From Ruminococcus sp. (GTDB lineage Bacteria; Bacillota; Clostridia; Oscillospirales; Ruminococcaceae), in contig NZ_JAILNU010000111.1 of NCBI RefSeq assembly GCF_024691275.1, forward strand, positions 1 to 37,432: a stretch of DNA of 37,432 nt. The letters are read 5' to 3'. This document shows positions 1-8,767 of this stretch, piece by piece. Each line of letters begins with the position of its first letter. Within the stretch, counting starts at the first letter, position 1. The notes beneath the pieces are model-generated. The model searched no databases. It had not been told where the DNA came from and saw only the letters and a list, made by a program, of their open reading frames with translations. Made by a program: the position numbers and the translations under genes.

Positions 1-115
1 GAACGCAGCTGATAAGGGTATCAGCGAAGTAGTTTTCGACAGAGGCGGCTACCTCTACCACGGCAGAGTCAAGGAACTCGCAGAGGGCGCACGTGAAAAC
101 GGATTAAAGTTCTAA
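1..115 (+). CDS. rplR: 50S ribosomal protein L18, C-terminal fragment (cut by window edge)
   Basis: Only the last 37 codons are present; the frame starts at base 2 and ends with TAA at 113-115. The visible residues include [20 protein letters not shown] and end in GARENGLKF, which is the conserved C-terminus of L18, the 5S rRNA-binding protein of the large subunit. It lies 15 bp before rpsE, its usual partner in the spc operon. The 5' part lies outside the window. Confidence 0.95.
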   Translation, partial: NAADKGISEVVFDRGGYLYHGRVKELAEGARENGLKF

Positions 116-130
116 GAGGGAGGTAAAACA

Positions 131-631
131 ATGGCTAATATTGAAACACAGGCTCCTGAGTTCGTTGAGAAGGTTGTAGCTATCAACCGTGTATCAAAGA
201 CAGTTAAGGGCGGTCGTATCATGAAGTTCTCAGCACTCGTTGTTGTAGGCGATGGAAATGGTACAGTCGGCTTCGGACTTGGAAAGTCAGGAGAAGTTCC
301 CGATGCTATCCGTAAGGGCATCGAGGACGCAAAGAAGAACCTTGTAAAGGTTGCTCTCAAGGGAACAACAATCCCTCACGAAATCGTTGGCGCATTCGGC
401 GCAGGCAGAGTTCTTATGAAGCCCGCTGCACCCGGTACAGGTGTTATCGCAGGCGGCCCTGTTCGTGCCGTTATCGAAGTTGCAGGTATAAAGGATATCA
501 GAACAAAGTCACTTCGTTCAAACAATCCTTGCAACGTAGTAAGAGCTACAATCGACGGCCTCGTAAACTGCACATCTGCAAAGGATGTAGCTGCTAAGAG
601 AGGCAAGTCTGTTAAGGAAATTTTAGGTTAA
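131..631 (+). CDS. rpsE: 30S ribosomal protein S5
   Basis: 166 aa, the usual length for S5, which sits in the small subunit near the decoding site and affects accuracy and mRNA unwinding. The N-terminal double-stranded-RNA-binding-like half contains [17 protein letters not shown] and [20 protein letters not shown]. The C-terminal half carries [20 protein letters not shown] and [19 protein letters not shown], all diagnostic. ATG at 131 follows a GAGGGAGG ribosome binding site. Gene order L18-S5-L30-L15 is the canonical spc order, so it is part of one long polycistronic transcript. Confidence 0.99.
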   Translation: MANIETQAPEFVEKVVAINRVSKTVKGGRIMKFSALVVVGDGNGTVGFGLGKSGEVPDAIRKGIEDAKKNLVKVALKGTTIPHEIVGAFGAGRVLMKPAAPGTGVIAGGPVRAVIEVAGIKDIRTKSLRSNNPCNVVRATIDGLVNCTSAKDVAAKRGKSVKEILG

Positions 632-645
632 GGAGGCAGTAAGAA

Positions 646-822
646 ATGGCAAAGAATATCAAGCTCGTAAAGAGCCTCATTGGTAGAAAGAAGGACCAGA
701 TCGCTACTGCTCAGTCACTTGGCCTCAAGAAGGTCGGAGATGTTACAACACAGCCCGACAACGAGCAGACAAACGGTAAAATAAAGAAGATCTCACACCT
801 CGTTGAGGTTACAGAAGCGTAA
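646..822 (+). CDS. rpmD: 50S ribosomal protein L30
   Basis: A 58-aa reading frame from ATG 646 to TAA 820-822, preceded by AAGGAGG. The translation starts [20 protein letters not shown] and continues [16 protein letters not shown], the standard L30 pattern (short alpha/beta protein of the large subunit). Length is normal for bacterial L30. It sits between rpsE and rplO, exactly where L30 belongs in the spc operon. It is short enough to be missed by length cut-offs. Confidence 0.97.
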   Translation: MAKNIKLVKSLIGRKKDQIATAQSLGLKKVGDVTTQPDNEQTNGKIKKISHLVEVTEA

Positions 823-840
823 ACAAGGAGGTGCAATCAA

Positions 841-1281
841 ATGAAAATTCATGAATTAACACCTGCACTCGATTCCAATAAGCCTGTAAAGCGTATCGGC
901 AGAGGCCATGGTTCGGGTAACGGAAAGACAGCAGGCAAGGGCCATAAGGGTCAGAATGCTCGTAGCGGCGGCGGCGTAAGAATCGGCTTTGAAGGCGGAC
1001 AGATGCCACTCGCAAGAAGAATCCCTAAGAGAGGCTTCAACAACATTTTCGCTACAAAGTATGCTATCGTTAACGTTTCCGATCTTAACAAGTTCACAGA
1101 CGGTACAGTAGTTGACACAGAGCTTCTCGTAGCTTCAGGTCTTGTAAAGAAGGTTTACGACGGAGTAAAGATCCTCGGAAATGGAGAGCTTACCGCTAAG
1201 CTGACAGTTAAAGCTGCAAAATTCTCACAGAGTGCTGTTGAGAAGATAGAAAAGGCAGGCGGAAAGACTGAGGTGATGTAA
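841..1281 (+). CDS. rplO: 50S ribosomal protein L15
   Basis: 146 aa, normal length. The glycine- and basic-rich N-terminus ([20 protein letters not shown]) is the L15 signature that threads into 23S rRNA; a globular C-terminal domain follows. ATG 841 lies 8 bp after AAGGAGG. The 3' end (AGGTGATG) doubles as the ribosome binding site of secY, whose GTG start lies one base after this TAA, so the two are probably translationally coupled. Confidence 0.98.
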   Translation: MKIHELTPALDSNKPVKRIGRGHGSGNGKTAGKGHKGQNARSGGGVRIGFEGGQMPLARRIPKRGFNNIFATKYAIVNVSDLNKFTDGTVVDTELLVASGLVKKVYDGVKILGNGELTAKLTVKAAKFSQSAVEKIEKAGGKTEVM

Positions 1282-1282
1282 T

Positions 1283-2638
1283 GTGTTTCAGACCCTGAGA
1301 AAGGCGTGGGGAGTTCCCGAGATACGTAAAAAGATCTTATACACATTACTCATGATCATACTGTTCAGATTCGGAAGCGCTGTAACCGTTCCGTTCCTCA
1401 ATCCTGATGTCGTAAAGGCATGGATGGAGACAAACGCTAAGGACGGCGGCTTTCTCGATTACATGAATACGATCACCGGCGGTGCTATGTCACAGGCCAC
1501 AGTTTTCTCGCTTTCGATAACACCATTCATCAATGCTTCCATCATCATGCAGCTGCTTACTTATGCACTGCCACCTCTTGAGCGAATGCGCGACGAGGGT
1601 GAAGAGGGAAGAAAGAAGATCGACAAGATCACGGCATTCGTTGCTATGGTACTTGCGGTATTCATGTCTTACGCATATTATCTTACATTAAAACGTATGA
1701 CAAATGTTGAAGACAAAAAAGGAAATGTTATCGGCAACGCTCTTAAATATATGAGCGGCGGACAAGGCGTATTTGCTGCGTTCGTAATCATCACCTGCTT
1801 CGTTGCAGGCGCACTCATCGTTGTTTGGATGGGTAACAGAGTAAGCGACAAGGGTATCGGAAATGGTATTTCCATTCTCCTCTTTGCAGGTATCGCTGCA
1901 AGATTCCCTACCGATGCTGCTCTTCTTATAAACCTTACAAAGACAAGTATAACAAATAATCAGAATGGTAAATACCTCTGGGTAACTATTGCATATTATC
2001 TCTTTATACTTGCCGAGATCGCTTTCATCGTTTACATGAACGAGGCAGAAAGACGTATCCCGATCCAGTACGCAAAGCGCGTAGTTGGCAGAAAGCAGTA
2101 CGGCGGACAGAAGACACATATCCCGATAAAGGTTATCATGAGCGGCGTTATGCCTATCATCTTCGCTATGTCATTTATGTCTCTTCCATCAGCAATCCAG
2201 ATCATTAAGCCGAATAAACACGACGGCAGCTTCTACAGCAAGTTCTGTGATTTCTTCAGCACAAGAAGCTGGAGCTACGCAATAATCTACTTCCTGCTCA
2301 TCATAGCGTTCAACTATTTCTACGTTTCGATCCAGTACAATCCTGTTGAGATCGCTAACAATCTTCGTCAGTCAAACGGCGGTATCCCAGGTATCAGACC
2401 AGGTAAGCCAACATCTGACTATATCCAGAGAGTACTCAATAAGATTTCTCTCGTTGGTGCGATCTTCCTCGGCATTATCGCTGTTATCCCGATCTTCATC
2501 TCGATGGCAGACGAATCGCTCAAGACACTTTCAATGGGCGGTACGACGATCCTTATCGCAGTAAGCGTTGCGCTTGAAACAACAAGAACACTTGAATCAC
2601 ATCTTATGATGCGTCATCATAAGGGCTTCTTACAGTAA
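1283..2638 (+). CDS. secY: Protein translocase channel subunit SecY
   Basis: 451 aa, about ten membrane segments; forms the Sec channel with SecE/SecG for export and membrane insertion. The start MFQTLRKAWGVPEIRKK and the stretches LGITPFINASIIMQLL-like (here SLSITPFINASIIMQLL) and ADESLKTLSMGGTTILI are typical of SecY. The start codon is GTG, one base after the rplO stop, with AGGTG inside rplO as ribosome binding site. Location between rplO and adk is standard. A moderately long periplasmic-side loop with charged residues (NVEDKKGNVIGNALKYMSGG) is visible near residue 140, as in other Clostridia. Confidence 0.98.
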   Translation: MFQTLRKAWGVPEIRKKILYTLLMIILFRFGSAVTVPFLNPDVVKAWMETNAKDGGFLDYMNTITGGAMSQATVFSLSITPFINASIIMQLLTYALPPLERMRDEGEEGRKKIDKITAFVAMVLAVFMSYAYYLTLKRMTNVEDKKGNVIGNALKYMSGGQGVFAAFVIITCFVAGALIVVWMGNRVSDKGIGNGISILLFAGIAARFPTDAALLINLTKTSITNNQNGKYLWVTIAYYLFILAEIAFIVYMNEAERRIPIQYAKRVVGRKQYGGQKTHIPIKVIMSGVMPIIFAMSFMSLPSAIQIIKPNKHDGSFYSKFCDFFSTRSWSYAIIYFLLIIAFNYFYVSIQYNPVEIANNLRQSNGGIPGIRPGKPTSDYIQRVLNKISLVGAIFLGIIAVIPIFISMADESLKTLSMGGTTILIAVSVALETTRTLESHLMMRHHKGFLQ

Positions 2639-2653
2639 AGGAGGACCGACAAT

Positions 2654-3292
2654 ATGAACCTTATCTTTTTAGGCGCTCCGGGCGCAGGCAAGGGTACTCA
2701 GGCTGAGGTAGTTTCAGATGCACTGAATATCCCACAGATATCTACAGGTAATATACTTCGTGAAGCTGCTAAGAACGGCACTGAGTATGGTCTCAAAGCT
2801 AAGGCTGCAATGGATGCCGGTGCTCTCGTATCAGATGATATCGTTATCGGTATCCTGAAGGAGAGAATAGCTGAGGACGACTGCAAGAACGGTTTTATCC
2901 TCGACGGTTTCCCAAGAACGGTACCTCAGGCAGAAGCTCTTGATAAAATGAACATCCAGATCGACAAGGTAATCGAGATCCATGTTCCCGACGAAACGAT
3001 CAAGCAGAGAGTTTCGGGCAGAAGAGTCTGCCAGGGCTGCGGAGCTTCTTACCACGTTGAATACAAGCCTACTAAGGTCGAGGGTGTTTGCGATAAGTGC
3101 GGTGACAAGACTATCGTTCGTAAGGACGATCAGCCGGAAGTCGTTCTCGACAGACTCGCAACTTATCACGAAAAAACAGCTCCTCTCAAGGACTATTACG
3201 AGAAGCAGGGCAAGCTTGTTACTGTTATCGGTCAGGAAGAGGTCGCTGAAACTTCAAAGCTCACACTGGCAGCAGTAGGGGTAGAGAAGTAA
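2654..3292 (+). CDS. adk: Adenylate kinase
   Basis: 212 aa. Catalyses ATP + AMP to 2 ADP. The P-loop GAPGAGKGT is at residues 7-15, DGFPRT at about 84-89, and the long-form LID domain holds a zinc-type Cys4 set (CQGC near 127 and CDKC near 146), the usual state in Gram-positive adenylate kinases. ATG 2654 follows AAGGAGG. Its stop codon overlaps the map start by one base (TAATG), implying coupled translation. The secY-adk-map order is conserved in Firmicutes. Confidence 0.98.
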   Translation: MNLIFLGAPGAGKGTQAEVVSDALNIPQISTGNILREAAKNGTEYGLKAKAAMDAGALVSDDIVIGILKERIAEDDCKNGFILDGFPRTVPQAEALDKMNIQIDKVIEIHVPDETIKQRVSGRRVCQGCGASYHVEYKPTKVEGVCDKCGDKTIVRKDDQPEVVLDRLATYHEKTAPLKDYYEKQGKLVTVIGQEEVAETSKLTLAAVGVEK

Positions 3293-4044
3293 TGAGCATA
3301 ACAATAAAATCAAAGTCCGAACTCGCCATAATGCGTGAAGCAGGTAAGATTACCTGCGGCGCAATATGGTATGCGGGCGAAAGATTAAAGCCGGGAATGT
3401 CAACACTCGATGTTGATAAGCTGGTTGGCGAGTATTTTGCCCGTCACGACAGCAAATCCTGCTTTAAAGGTCTTTACGGATTTCCAGGGAATGCTTGTAT
3501 CTCAGTAAATGAGGAGATAATCCACGGTATCCCTAAAGCAAGCCACAGATTAAAAGAAGGCGATATAGTAAGCATCGACACGGGAGCAGCGTACAAGGGC
3601 TTCAATGGAGACAGCTGCTGGACCTTCCCTGTGGGTAAAATTTCTGATGAAGCTAAGGCATTGCTTGAGGTTACAGAGGCGAGCCTGTATGAAGGTATCG
3701 CTAAGGCTCAGGTTGGCGCAAGGGTCGGAGATATTTCTCATGCTGTAGAAGAGTATTGTGCTTCACGAGGCTACGGAATCGTAAGAAATTACTGCGGCCA
3801 CGGAATCGGCAGAGAAGTTCACGAATCACCCGAAGTACCGAATTGGGGTAAGGCAGGTCACGGACCCAGACTGGTAGCGGGAATGACTATCTGCATAGAG
3901 CCCATGATAAATGTCAAGGGCGACGATGTCAAAGTTATGAAAGACAACTGGACAGTCGTTACAAAAAGTGGTTCACTTTCAGCTCATTTTGAGCATATGA
4001 TCGCAATAACTCCTGACGGTCCCGTCATTCTGACACAGCCCTGA
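3292..4044 (+). CDS. map: Methionine aminopeptidase, type I
   Basis: 250 aa. Removes the N-terminal methionine from nascent proteins. The metal ligands are visible: Asp in SIDTGAAYKGF, Asp in NGDSCWTF, His in YCGHGIGREVHESP, Glu in ICIEPMI and Glu in HFEHMIAI. No N-terminal zinc-finger or SecA-like extension is present, so it is the short type Ia form. ATG overlaps the adk stop by one base. It is an ordinary spc-operon member. Confidence 0.98.
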   Translation: MSITIKSKSELAIMREAGKITCGAIWYAGERLKPGMSTLDVDKLVGEYFARHDSKSCFKGLYGFPGNACISVNEEIIHGIPKASHRLKEGDIVSIDTGAAYKGFNGDSCWTFPVGKISDEAKALLEVTEASLYEGIAKAQVGARVGDISHAVEEYCASRGYGIVRNYCGHGIGREVHESPEVPNWGKAGHGPRLVAGMTICIEPMINVKGDDVKVMKDNWTVVTKSGSLSAHFEHMIAITPDGPVILTQP

Positions 4045-4058
4045 CGGAGGGAATAACA

Positions 4059-4301
4059 GTGAAGCTGCTTAAAGGCTCTGTTGTAAGAGCGGAGGCAGGT
4101 CGGGACGGCGGAGGATATTTCGCAGTCACAGACTTTGATGAAAAATATTGCTTTATCGCAGACGGCAAGAGCAGAAAGCTCGACAAGCCCAAGCGTAAGA
4201 ATATAAAACATATCCGCATTACAGACAGTATGATCGATCTAAACGATATAACTGATAAAAAACTCAGGAATGCGCTGAAACAGTTCAGCGAAGCTGAGTA
4301 A
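4059..4301 (+). CDS. KOW-domain RNA-binding protein (L14e/L27e-like)
   Basis: 80 aa, starting at GTG 4059 behind GACGGAGG. The N-terminus ([20 protein letters not shown]) is a KOW-type beta strand pair, and the middle segment is strongly basic ([16 protein letters not shown]). Small KOW proteins of this kind are found between map and infA in many Clostridia and Bacilli and are annotated as L14e/L6e/L27e-related. The precise role is not established; a ribosome-associated RNA-binding function is inferred from fold and location. Confidence 0.85.
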   Translation: MKLLKGSVVRAEAGRDGGGYFAVTDFDEKYCFIADGKSRKLDKPKRKNIKHIRITDSMIDLNDITDKKLRNALKQFSEAE

Positions 4302-4315
4302 AGGAGGTTATGCAA

Positions 4316-4534
4316 GTGTCAAAAGAAGATGTAATCGAGGTTGAGGGCGTTGTAACTGACGCTCTGCCAAATGCAATGTTTAAGGTTCAGCTTGAGAACG
4401 GACATGAGGTATTATCTCACGTTTCGGGTAAGCTCAGAATGAATTATATCAGAATAGTTCCAGGCGACAAGGTAAAGCTTGAAATGTCACCCTATGATCT
4501 TTCAAAGGGTCGTATTACCTGGCGCGTTAAGTAA
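4316..4534 (+). CDS. infA: Translation initiation factor IF-1 (GTG start)
   Basis: Single OB-fold protein that binds the 30S A site during initiation; motifs [32 protein letters not shown] and [11 protein letters not shown] are diagnostic. An in-frame ATG exists at 4310, but it lies only 2 bases after AAGGAGG (4301-4307). The GTG at 4316 has 8-base spacing and yields exactly 72 aa, the standard IF-1 length, starting (M)[11 protein letters not shown] therefore prefer GTG 4316; the ATG form would add two residues. Next gene is rpmJ, as in other Firmicutes. Confidence 0.93.
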   Translation: MSKEDVIEVEGVVTDALPNAMFKVQLENGHEVLSHVSGKLRMNYIRIVPGDKVKLEMSPYDLSKGRITWRVK

Positions 4535-4584
4535 GAATACAGGATATCAAGTATATCCGTTATCCGCTAAAGGAGGTATTTTCA

Positions 4585-4698
4585 ATGAAAGTCAGACCTT
4601 CAGTAAAACCTATTTGCGAAAAGTGCAAGGTTATCAAACGTAAAGGCAGAATCATGGTGATCTGCGAAAACCCAAAGCATAAGCAGCGTCAGGGTTGA
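4585..4698 (+). CDS. rpmJ: 50S ribosomal protein L36
   Basis: A 37-aa frame, ATG 4585 to TGA 4696-4698, behind AAAGGAGG. The sequence begins [20 protein letters not shown] and has the zinc set Cys11, Cys14, Cys27 and His32, so it is the zinc-containing (C+) form of L36. The infA-rpmJ-rpsM order is canonical. It falls below common ORF length thresholds. Confidence 0.97.
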   Translation: MKVRPSVKPICEKCKVIKRKGRIMVICENPKHKQRQG

Positions 4699-4732
4699 TA
4701 GCCCTACGCATTAATGGAGGTGCAATTATAAT

Positions 4733-5101
4733 ATGGCAAGAATAGCCGGTGTTGACCTTCCAAAGAATAAGAGAATCGAAATCGGTCTCACTTATATCTA
4801 CGGAATCGGTCGTCAGACTGCAACAAATATCCTCGCAGCAACAGGCGTTGATCCTGACGTAAGAGTTAAGGATCTTGCTGAGGAGGACGTAGCTAAGCTT
4901 CGTGACTATATAGACGAGCATTACACAGTTGAGGGTGACCTCCGCCGTGAAGTTGCTCTTAACATCAAGAGACTTGTTGAAATAGGCTGCTACAGAGGCG
5001 TTCGTCATCGTAAGGGTCTCCCTGTAAGAGGACAGAGAACAAAGACAAACGCAAGAACTCGTAAGGGTCCTGTAAAGACTATCGCAAACAAGAAGAAGTA
5101 A
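4733..5101 (+). CDS. rpsM: 30S ribosomal protein S13
   Basis: 122 aa. Contacts the P-site tRNA and the subunit bridge. N-terminal [20 protein letters not shown] and [12 protein letters not shown] (helix-two-turn-helix) are conserved, as is the basic tail [22 protein letters not shown] 4733 has a ribosome binding site TGGAGGTG 10 bases upstream. Its TAA abuts the ribosome binding site of rpsK. Confidence 0.98.
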   Translation: MARIAGVDLPKNKRIEIGLTYIYGIGRQTATNILAATGVDPDVRVKDLAEEDVAKLRDYIDEHYTVEGDLRREVALNIKRLVEIGCYRGVRHRKGLPVRGQRTKTNARTRKGPVKTIANKKK

Positions 5102-5115
5102 GGAGGTTATGAGCT

Positions 5116-5520
5116 TTGGCACAGCAGAAAGGTAAAAAAGTTACTACTATCAGAAGACGTAGAGAACGTAAGAATATCGAAAGCGGCGCAGTTCATATTC
5201 AGTCCACTTTCAATAATACGATCGTAACTATTACAGATACAGCCGGAAACGCAATTTCATGGGCAAGCGCAGGCGAGCTCGGTTTCAGAGGCTCAAAGAA
5301 GTCAACTCCTTTCGCAGCACAGACAGCTGCTGAAACAGCTGCAAAGGCTGCTATGGAGCACGGACTCAAGAATGTAGAAGTATACGTAAAGGGACCCGGT
5401 GCAGGTCGTGAAGCAGCTATCAGAGCACTTCAGACAGTAGGCCTTGAGGTAAGAATGATCAAGGACGTAACACCTATCCCGCACAATGGCTGCCGTCCGC
5501 CTAAGAGACGTCGTGTCTGA
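5116..5520 (+). CDS. rpsK: 30S ribosomal protein S11 (TTG start)
   Basis: 134 aa. Part of the platform of the small subunit. Motifs [45 protein letters not shown] and [12 protein letters not shown] are diagnostic. The start is TTG 5116, nine bases after AGGAGG (5101-5106); an upstream ATG at 5109 is out of frame and no in-frame ATG fits. The protein therefore starts (M)[15 protein letters not shown]. Confidence 0.97.
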   Translation: MAQQKGKKVTTIRRRRERKNIESGAVHIQSTFNNTIVTITDTAGNAISWASAGELGFRGSKKSTPFAAQTAAETAAKAAMEHGLKNVEVYVKGPGAGREAAIRALQTVGLEVRMIKDVTPIPHNGCRPPKRRRV

Positions 5521-5541
5521 TCAAATTGGAGGTGTATTAAA

Positions 5542-6141
5542 ATGGCAGTACAGAAAGAACCAATTCTTAAAAAGTGCAGATATCTGGGCATCAGCCCTGC
5601 TGTAATGGGCGTTTCAAAGAAGGAGTCGATCCGTTTCAAGAACGCTAACAACAGAAAGAAGATCTCTGAGTATGGTCTCCAGCTCAAGGAAAAGCAGAAG
5701 CTGAAGTTTATCTACGGCGTTCTTGAGAAGCAGTTCAGACACTACTTCTCAATCGCTGAAAAGATGGAAGGCAAGGCCGGTGATAACCTTATCACTGTTC
5801 TCGAATCCAGACTCGACAGTGTTGTTTACAGAATGGGCCTCGCTCTCACAAGAAGAGAAGCAAGACAGCTCGTTGTACACAGCCACTTCACAGTAAACGG
5901 CAAGAAGGTAAACATTCCTTCCTATAGAGTTAAGGTTGGCGACGTTATCGCTCTCAAGGAGAAGGACAGAACTACTGAAAAGTTCAAGGCTACTGTAGAA
6001 GAAACTAAGGACAGACTCGTTCCTGTATGGCTTACAGCAAAGAAGGACGATTTCTCCGCTACAGTAAACCGTCTCCCCTTAGCTGAGGATATTGACTACG
6101 AGGTAGCTACTCACCTCATCGTCGAGCTGTACTCCAAGTAA
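5542..6141 (+). CDS. rpsD: 30S ribosomal protein S4
   Basis: 199 aa. Primary 16S rRNA-binding protein. An S4 RNA-binding domain occupies roughly residues 90-155 (LESRLDSVVYRMGLALTRRE, VNGKKVNIPSYRVK). The N-terminal Cys4 zinc knuckle found in some S4 proteins is absent (one Cys only at residue 12), so this is the zinc-independent form. ATG 5542 follows TTGGAGGTG. Position between rpsK and rpoA is standard; in many bacteria S4 is the translational repressor of this operon, not testable here. Confidence 0.98.
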   Translation: MAVQKEPILKKCRYLGISPAVMGVSKKESIRFKNANNRKKISEYGLQLKEKQKLKFIYGVLEKQFRHYFSIAEKMEGKAGDNLITVLESRLDSVVYRMGLALTRREARQLVVHSHFTVNGKKVNIPSYRVKVGDVIALKEKDRTTEKFKATVEETKDRLVPVWLTAKKDDFSATVNRLPLAEDIDYEVATHLIVELYSK

Positions 6142-6210
6142 TCCGATATCGGATCTGCTTGAAGAGACAGTATTCGAAATCAACATTAATTGCGAAATAG
6201 GAGGGTTTTT

Positions 6211-7176
6211 ATGCTGGAAAAAATTAATAAGCCTGATATTGACATTGTCGAGCTTAAAAGTGACGGCAAATACGGCAAATTCGTTTTAGCACCGCTGGAG
6301 CGTGGATACGGTATTACACTTGGAAACAGCCTCAGACGTGTGCTGCTCTCCTCACTTCCTGGCGTTGCTGTAACATCTGTAAAGCTTTCCGGCAAAGATG
6401 GTACAGTACACCATGAGTTGTCAACAATTCCTGGCGTAAAAGAAGACGTCACGGAGATAATCCTCAGTATTAAAGGACTGACGGCTAAGCTTTACGGCGA
6501 AGGCCCAAAGACAGTATATATAGAGGCAGAGGGCGAATGTGAGATCACTGCCGGCGATATAAAGACGGATTCAGAGGTAAATATCCTCGATCCTGGTATG
6601 CATATCGCTACTCTTGGTAAAGACGCAAAGCTTTACATGGAGATCACTATCGACAGAGGAAGAGGCTATGTTTCAGCAGAAAGAAACAAGAAGCAGATCA
6701 ACCTCCCAGTTGATGTCATCGCTGTAGACAGCATCTATACTCCTGTTCTGAAGGTGAATTATACCGTAGAGGATACACGACTCGGTCAGGTCACTGACTA
6801 CGATAAGCTTACTATGGAGGTATGGACAGATGGTACTATCTCCGCAAAGGAAGCTTTATCACAGGCAGCCAATCTCCTCAACGAGCATCTGAAGCTGTTC
6901 ATCGACCTCTCAGAGGAAGCTGGACTTGCTGAGGTCCTTGTTGAAAAGGACGAAAAGGGTAAGGAAAAAATCCTTGAGATGACCATTGAGGATCTTGACT
7001 TATCTGTACGTTCATTCAACTGTCTGAAACGTGCAGGTATTAATACCGTAGATGACTTGATCAATAAGTCTGAGGAAGAAATGATGAAGGTTAGAAACCT
7101 TGGAAAGAAGTCCTTCGATGAGGTAAAGGAAAAGCTCCAGTCACTGGGCTTTGACCTCTCCTCCGAGGAGGAATAA
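6211..7176 (+). CDS. rpoA: DNA-directed RNA polymerase alpha subunit
   Basis: 321 aa from ATG 6211, which follows TAGGAGGG at 6198-6205. An in-frame TTG at 6190 would add seven residues but lies ahead of the ribosome binding site, so I reject it. N-terminal dimerisation domain contains [20 protein letters not shown] and the C-terminal helix-hairpin-helix domain, which binds UP elements and activators, contains [20 protein letters not shown]. Both domains and the acidic linker are intact. It lies 69 bp after rpsD. Confidence 0.98.
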   Translation: MLEKINKPDIDIVELKSDGKYGKFVLAPLERGYGITLGNSLRRVLLSSLPGVAVTSVKLSGKDGTVHHELSTIPGVKEDVTEIILSIKGLTAKLYGEGPKTVYIEAEGECEITAGDIKTDSEVNILDPGMHIATLGKDAKLYMEITIDRGRGYVSAERNKKQINLPVDVIAVDSIYTPVLKVNYTVEDTRLGQVTDYDKLTMEVWTDGTISAKEALSQAANLLNEHLKLFIDLSEEAGLAEVLVEKDEKGKEKILEMTIEDLDLSVRSFNCLKRAGINTVDDLINKSEEEMMKVRNLGKKSFDEVKEKLQSLGFDLSSEEE

Positions 7177-7224
7177 ACCATAAAACGTGCGTACAGCGCA
7201 CCACTATAAAAAGGAGTGAATACA

Positions 7225-7566
7225 ATGCCGGGTACAAGAAAGCTGGGCAGAACATCTGATCATAGAAAGGCTATGCTCAGAGGCATGGTAACTTTCCTGC
7301 TTGAGAACGGTCAGATCGAAACTACCGTTACAAGAGCTAAGGAAGTACGTGCAGTTGCAGAAAAAATGATCACTATCGGTAAAAATGATGATCTGCACTC
7401 CAAGCGTCAGGTGTTCTCATATATCACAAAGGAGTCCGTTGCTAAGAAGCTTATCGACGAGATCGCTCCTAAGTATGCTGAGAGAAACGGTGGTTACACA
7501 CAGATCGTTAAGATCGGACCACGTCGCGGAGACGCTGCTGAAATGGCTATCATCAAGCTCGTTTGA
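7225..7566 (+). CDS. rplQ: 50S ribosomal protein L17
   Basis: 113 aa from ATG 7225 ([20 protein letters not shown]), with AAAAGGAG ending at 7215. An in-frame GTG at 7216 lies inside the ribosome binding site and is rejected. The conserved [21 protein letters not shown] is present. It is the last gene of the operon; an intrinsic terminator begins 16 bp after the stop codon. Confidence 0.97.
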   Translation: MPGTRKLGRTSDHRKAMLRGMVTFLLENGQIETTVTRAKEVRAVAEKMITIGKNDDLHSKRQVFSYITKESVAKKLIDEIAPKYAERNGGYTQIVKIGPRRGDAAEMAIIKLV

Positions 7567-7581
7567 TCGCAGATATTTAAT

Positions 7582-7612
7582 AAAAGCCGTTCCCACCATG
7601 GGAGCGGCTTTT
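7582..7612 (+). terminator. Intrinsic terminator of the ribosomal operon
   Basis: A 14-bp stem AAAAGCCGTTCCCA / TGGGAGCGGCTTTT with one T-G wobble and a CCA loop, ending in a T run. The A/T flanks are symmetrical, so it could work on both strands, but only the plus-strand transcript ends here. Confidence 0.9.
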
Positions 7613-7649
7613 ATTCATAGAGAAATTGCGAAAAATCGCTGAAAAGTAC

Positions 7650-7678
7650 TTGCAAAACTACCTGAGATATGTTATAAT
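7650..7678 (+). promoter_or_regulatory. Sigma-A-type promoter for yajC
   Basis: TTGCAA (7650-7655), 17-bp spacer, TATAAT (7673-7678). It lies between the rplQ terminator and yajC, giving a leader of about 35 bases before the ATG at 7721. Confidence 0.8.
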
Positions 7679-7720
7679 ATCCATTGTATGAAAAATCCAA
7701 TCAGGACAGGAGAAAAAAAT

Positions 7721-8251
7721 ATGTATAAGAAAGTTTTCAGTTCTATCGCCGCAGCAGTTTCTACAGCTGCTATGGCAGGATATACTGCAATGTCAGCATT
7801 CGCTGATGACGCTCAGGCAGCTTCATCGGCATCAGATGCAAATGCTCAGCCTCAGGTAGGCGGCTCTATCGCATCTATGATAATCCCTCTCGCTATAATG
7901 TTCGTGCTCCTCTACTTTATCGCTATCAGACCACAGAAAAAGCGCGACAGAGAGCTCAAGGAGATGCAGGACAGCCTTCAGGTCGGCGATGAGATCGTAA
8001 CAGGCGGCGGTATCGTTGGTATCGTTGTTAGCGTTGGCGAGGACACAGTCGTTATCGAAACAGGCGGCGCTAAGCACAAGCTCAGAATAAAGAACTGGGC
8101 TATCACCGAAAACGTAACAGCTTCTGAGCGTATAAAGGAAGCTAAGGCTTCAGTTGCTAAGAAGAGCAGCGGTCTTGAAGCAGCAGCCGTAGTTGATGAT
8201 AATGCTGAGGAGAAAAAGGCTAAGAAAAAGAAGGCTGACGAGGAAGAGTGA
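7721..8251 (+). CDS. yajC: Preprotein translocase accessory subunit YajC, with N-terminal extension
   Basis: 176 aa from ATG 7721 (RBS GGACAGGAG eight bases upstream); an in-frame ATG at 7688 has no ribosome binding site. YajC partners SecDF. The core is recognisable: one membrane segment (about 49-69, MIIPLAIMFVLLYFIAIRPQ) followed by KKRDRELKEMQDSLQVGDEI and VTGGGIVGIV. Usual YajC proteins are about 85-115 aa and start just before that segment. Here a 48-residue extension looks like a cleavable signal peptide (basic start, hydrophobic run, AFA before DD at 28/29), and the C-terminus has a long Lys/Glu-rich tail. It is followed by a terminator. Confidence 0.9.
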   Translation: MYKKVFSSIAAAVSTAAMAGYTAMSAFADDAQAASSASDANAQPQVGGSIASMIIPLAIMFVLLYFIAIRPQKKRDRELKEMQDSLQVGDEIVTGGGIVGIVVSVGEDTVVIETGGAKHKLRIKNWAITENVTASERIKEAKASVAKKSSGLEAAAVVDDNAEEKKAKKKKADEEE

Positions 8252-8271
8252 TCCCGTCACACTGTGAATAT

Positions 8272-8309
8272 AAAGGACGTTTCTGCTGAGTGCAGGAGCG
8301 TCCTTTTTT
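8272..8309 (+). terminator. Intrinsic terminator after yajC
   Basis: A 15-bp stem (arm 1 AAAGGACGTTTCTGC, arm 2 GCAGGAGCGTCCTTT, two G-T wobbles) with loop TGAGT, followed by a T run to 8309. It begins 20 bp after the yajC stop. Confidence 0.9.
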
Positions 8310-8368
8310 GTTCTAAAACAGCGTAAACCGAATAGAATAGATAATAATACATTTTCGGAGGGCGTTAA

Positions 8369-8767
8369 ATGAGCAGAAAACAAAGATATGTATGGTCAAG
8401 CGGTATACTGAGTATGTGTGCCGCGGTCCTGATCGGGATATCCTGTTCAGCAGCATCGGTAGCACTGTTTTCATGCCTTATAGCCTTTGTGCTGAAGGAT
8501 ATGGGACTTGCAGGAATGCTTGCAGGCTTCTCACTTGCAGCGGGAGCTTACACAGGTTCGTATATCCGCGGAAAGTACAGGCGAAATTATGGAATGGCAG
8601 GCGGTATACTCTGCGGCTTGATAATGTACGCGCTGATACTTGTCTGCGGTCACGTATTTATAGGCGAATTTGCGGGCATAAAAAAGCTCCTCCTGCTTGC
8701 ATTTTTCGGTGCAGCAGGAGGAGTTGCAGGCGTTAATTCAAAACGCCCGAGATATCTTTATCAATAG
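8369..8767 (+). CDS. Small polytopic membrane protein, TIGR04086 family
   Basis: 132 aa, with four hydrophobic segments (about 9-28, 29-60, 74-94 and 103-121) and Gly/Ala-rich packing motifs. It resembles the TIGR04086 putative membrane proteins that follow yajC in many Clostridia; no biochemical function is known. ATG 8369 follows TTCGGAGGG. Its last 7 bp overlap the 3' end of the convergent htrA-like gene (8761-8767), with no terminator visible between them, so the two transcripts probably run into each other. Confidence 0.75.
   Translation: MSRKQRYVWSSGILSMCAAVLIGISCSAASVALFSCLIAFVLKDMGLAGMLAGFSLAAGAYTGSYIRGKYRRNYGMAGGILCGLIMYALILVCGHVFIGEFAGIKKLLLLAFFGAAGGVAGVNSKRPRYLYQ

Noticed and set aside
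6190..6210. Upstream in-frame start for rpoA (TTG 6190)
   Set aside because: It lies before the TAGGAGGG ribosome binding site, which is placed correctly for ATG 6211; the shorter protein fits the family start.
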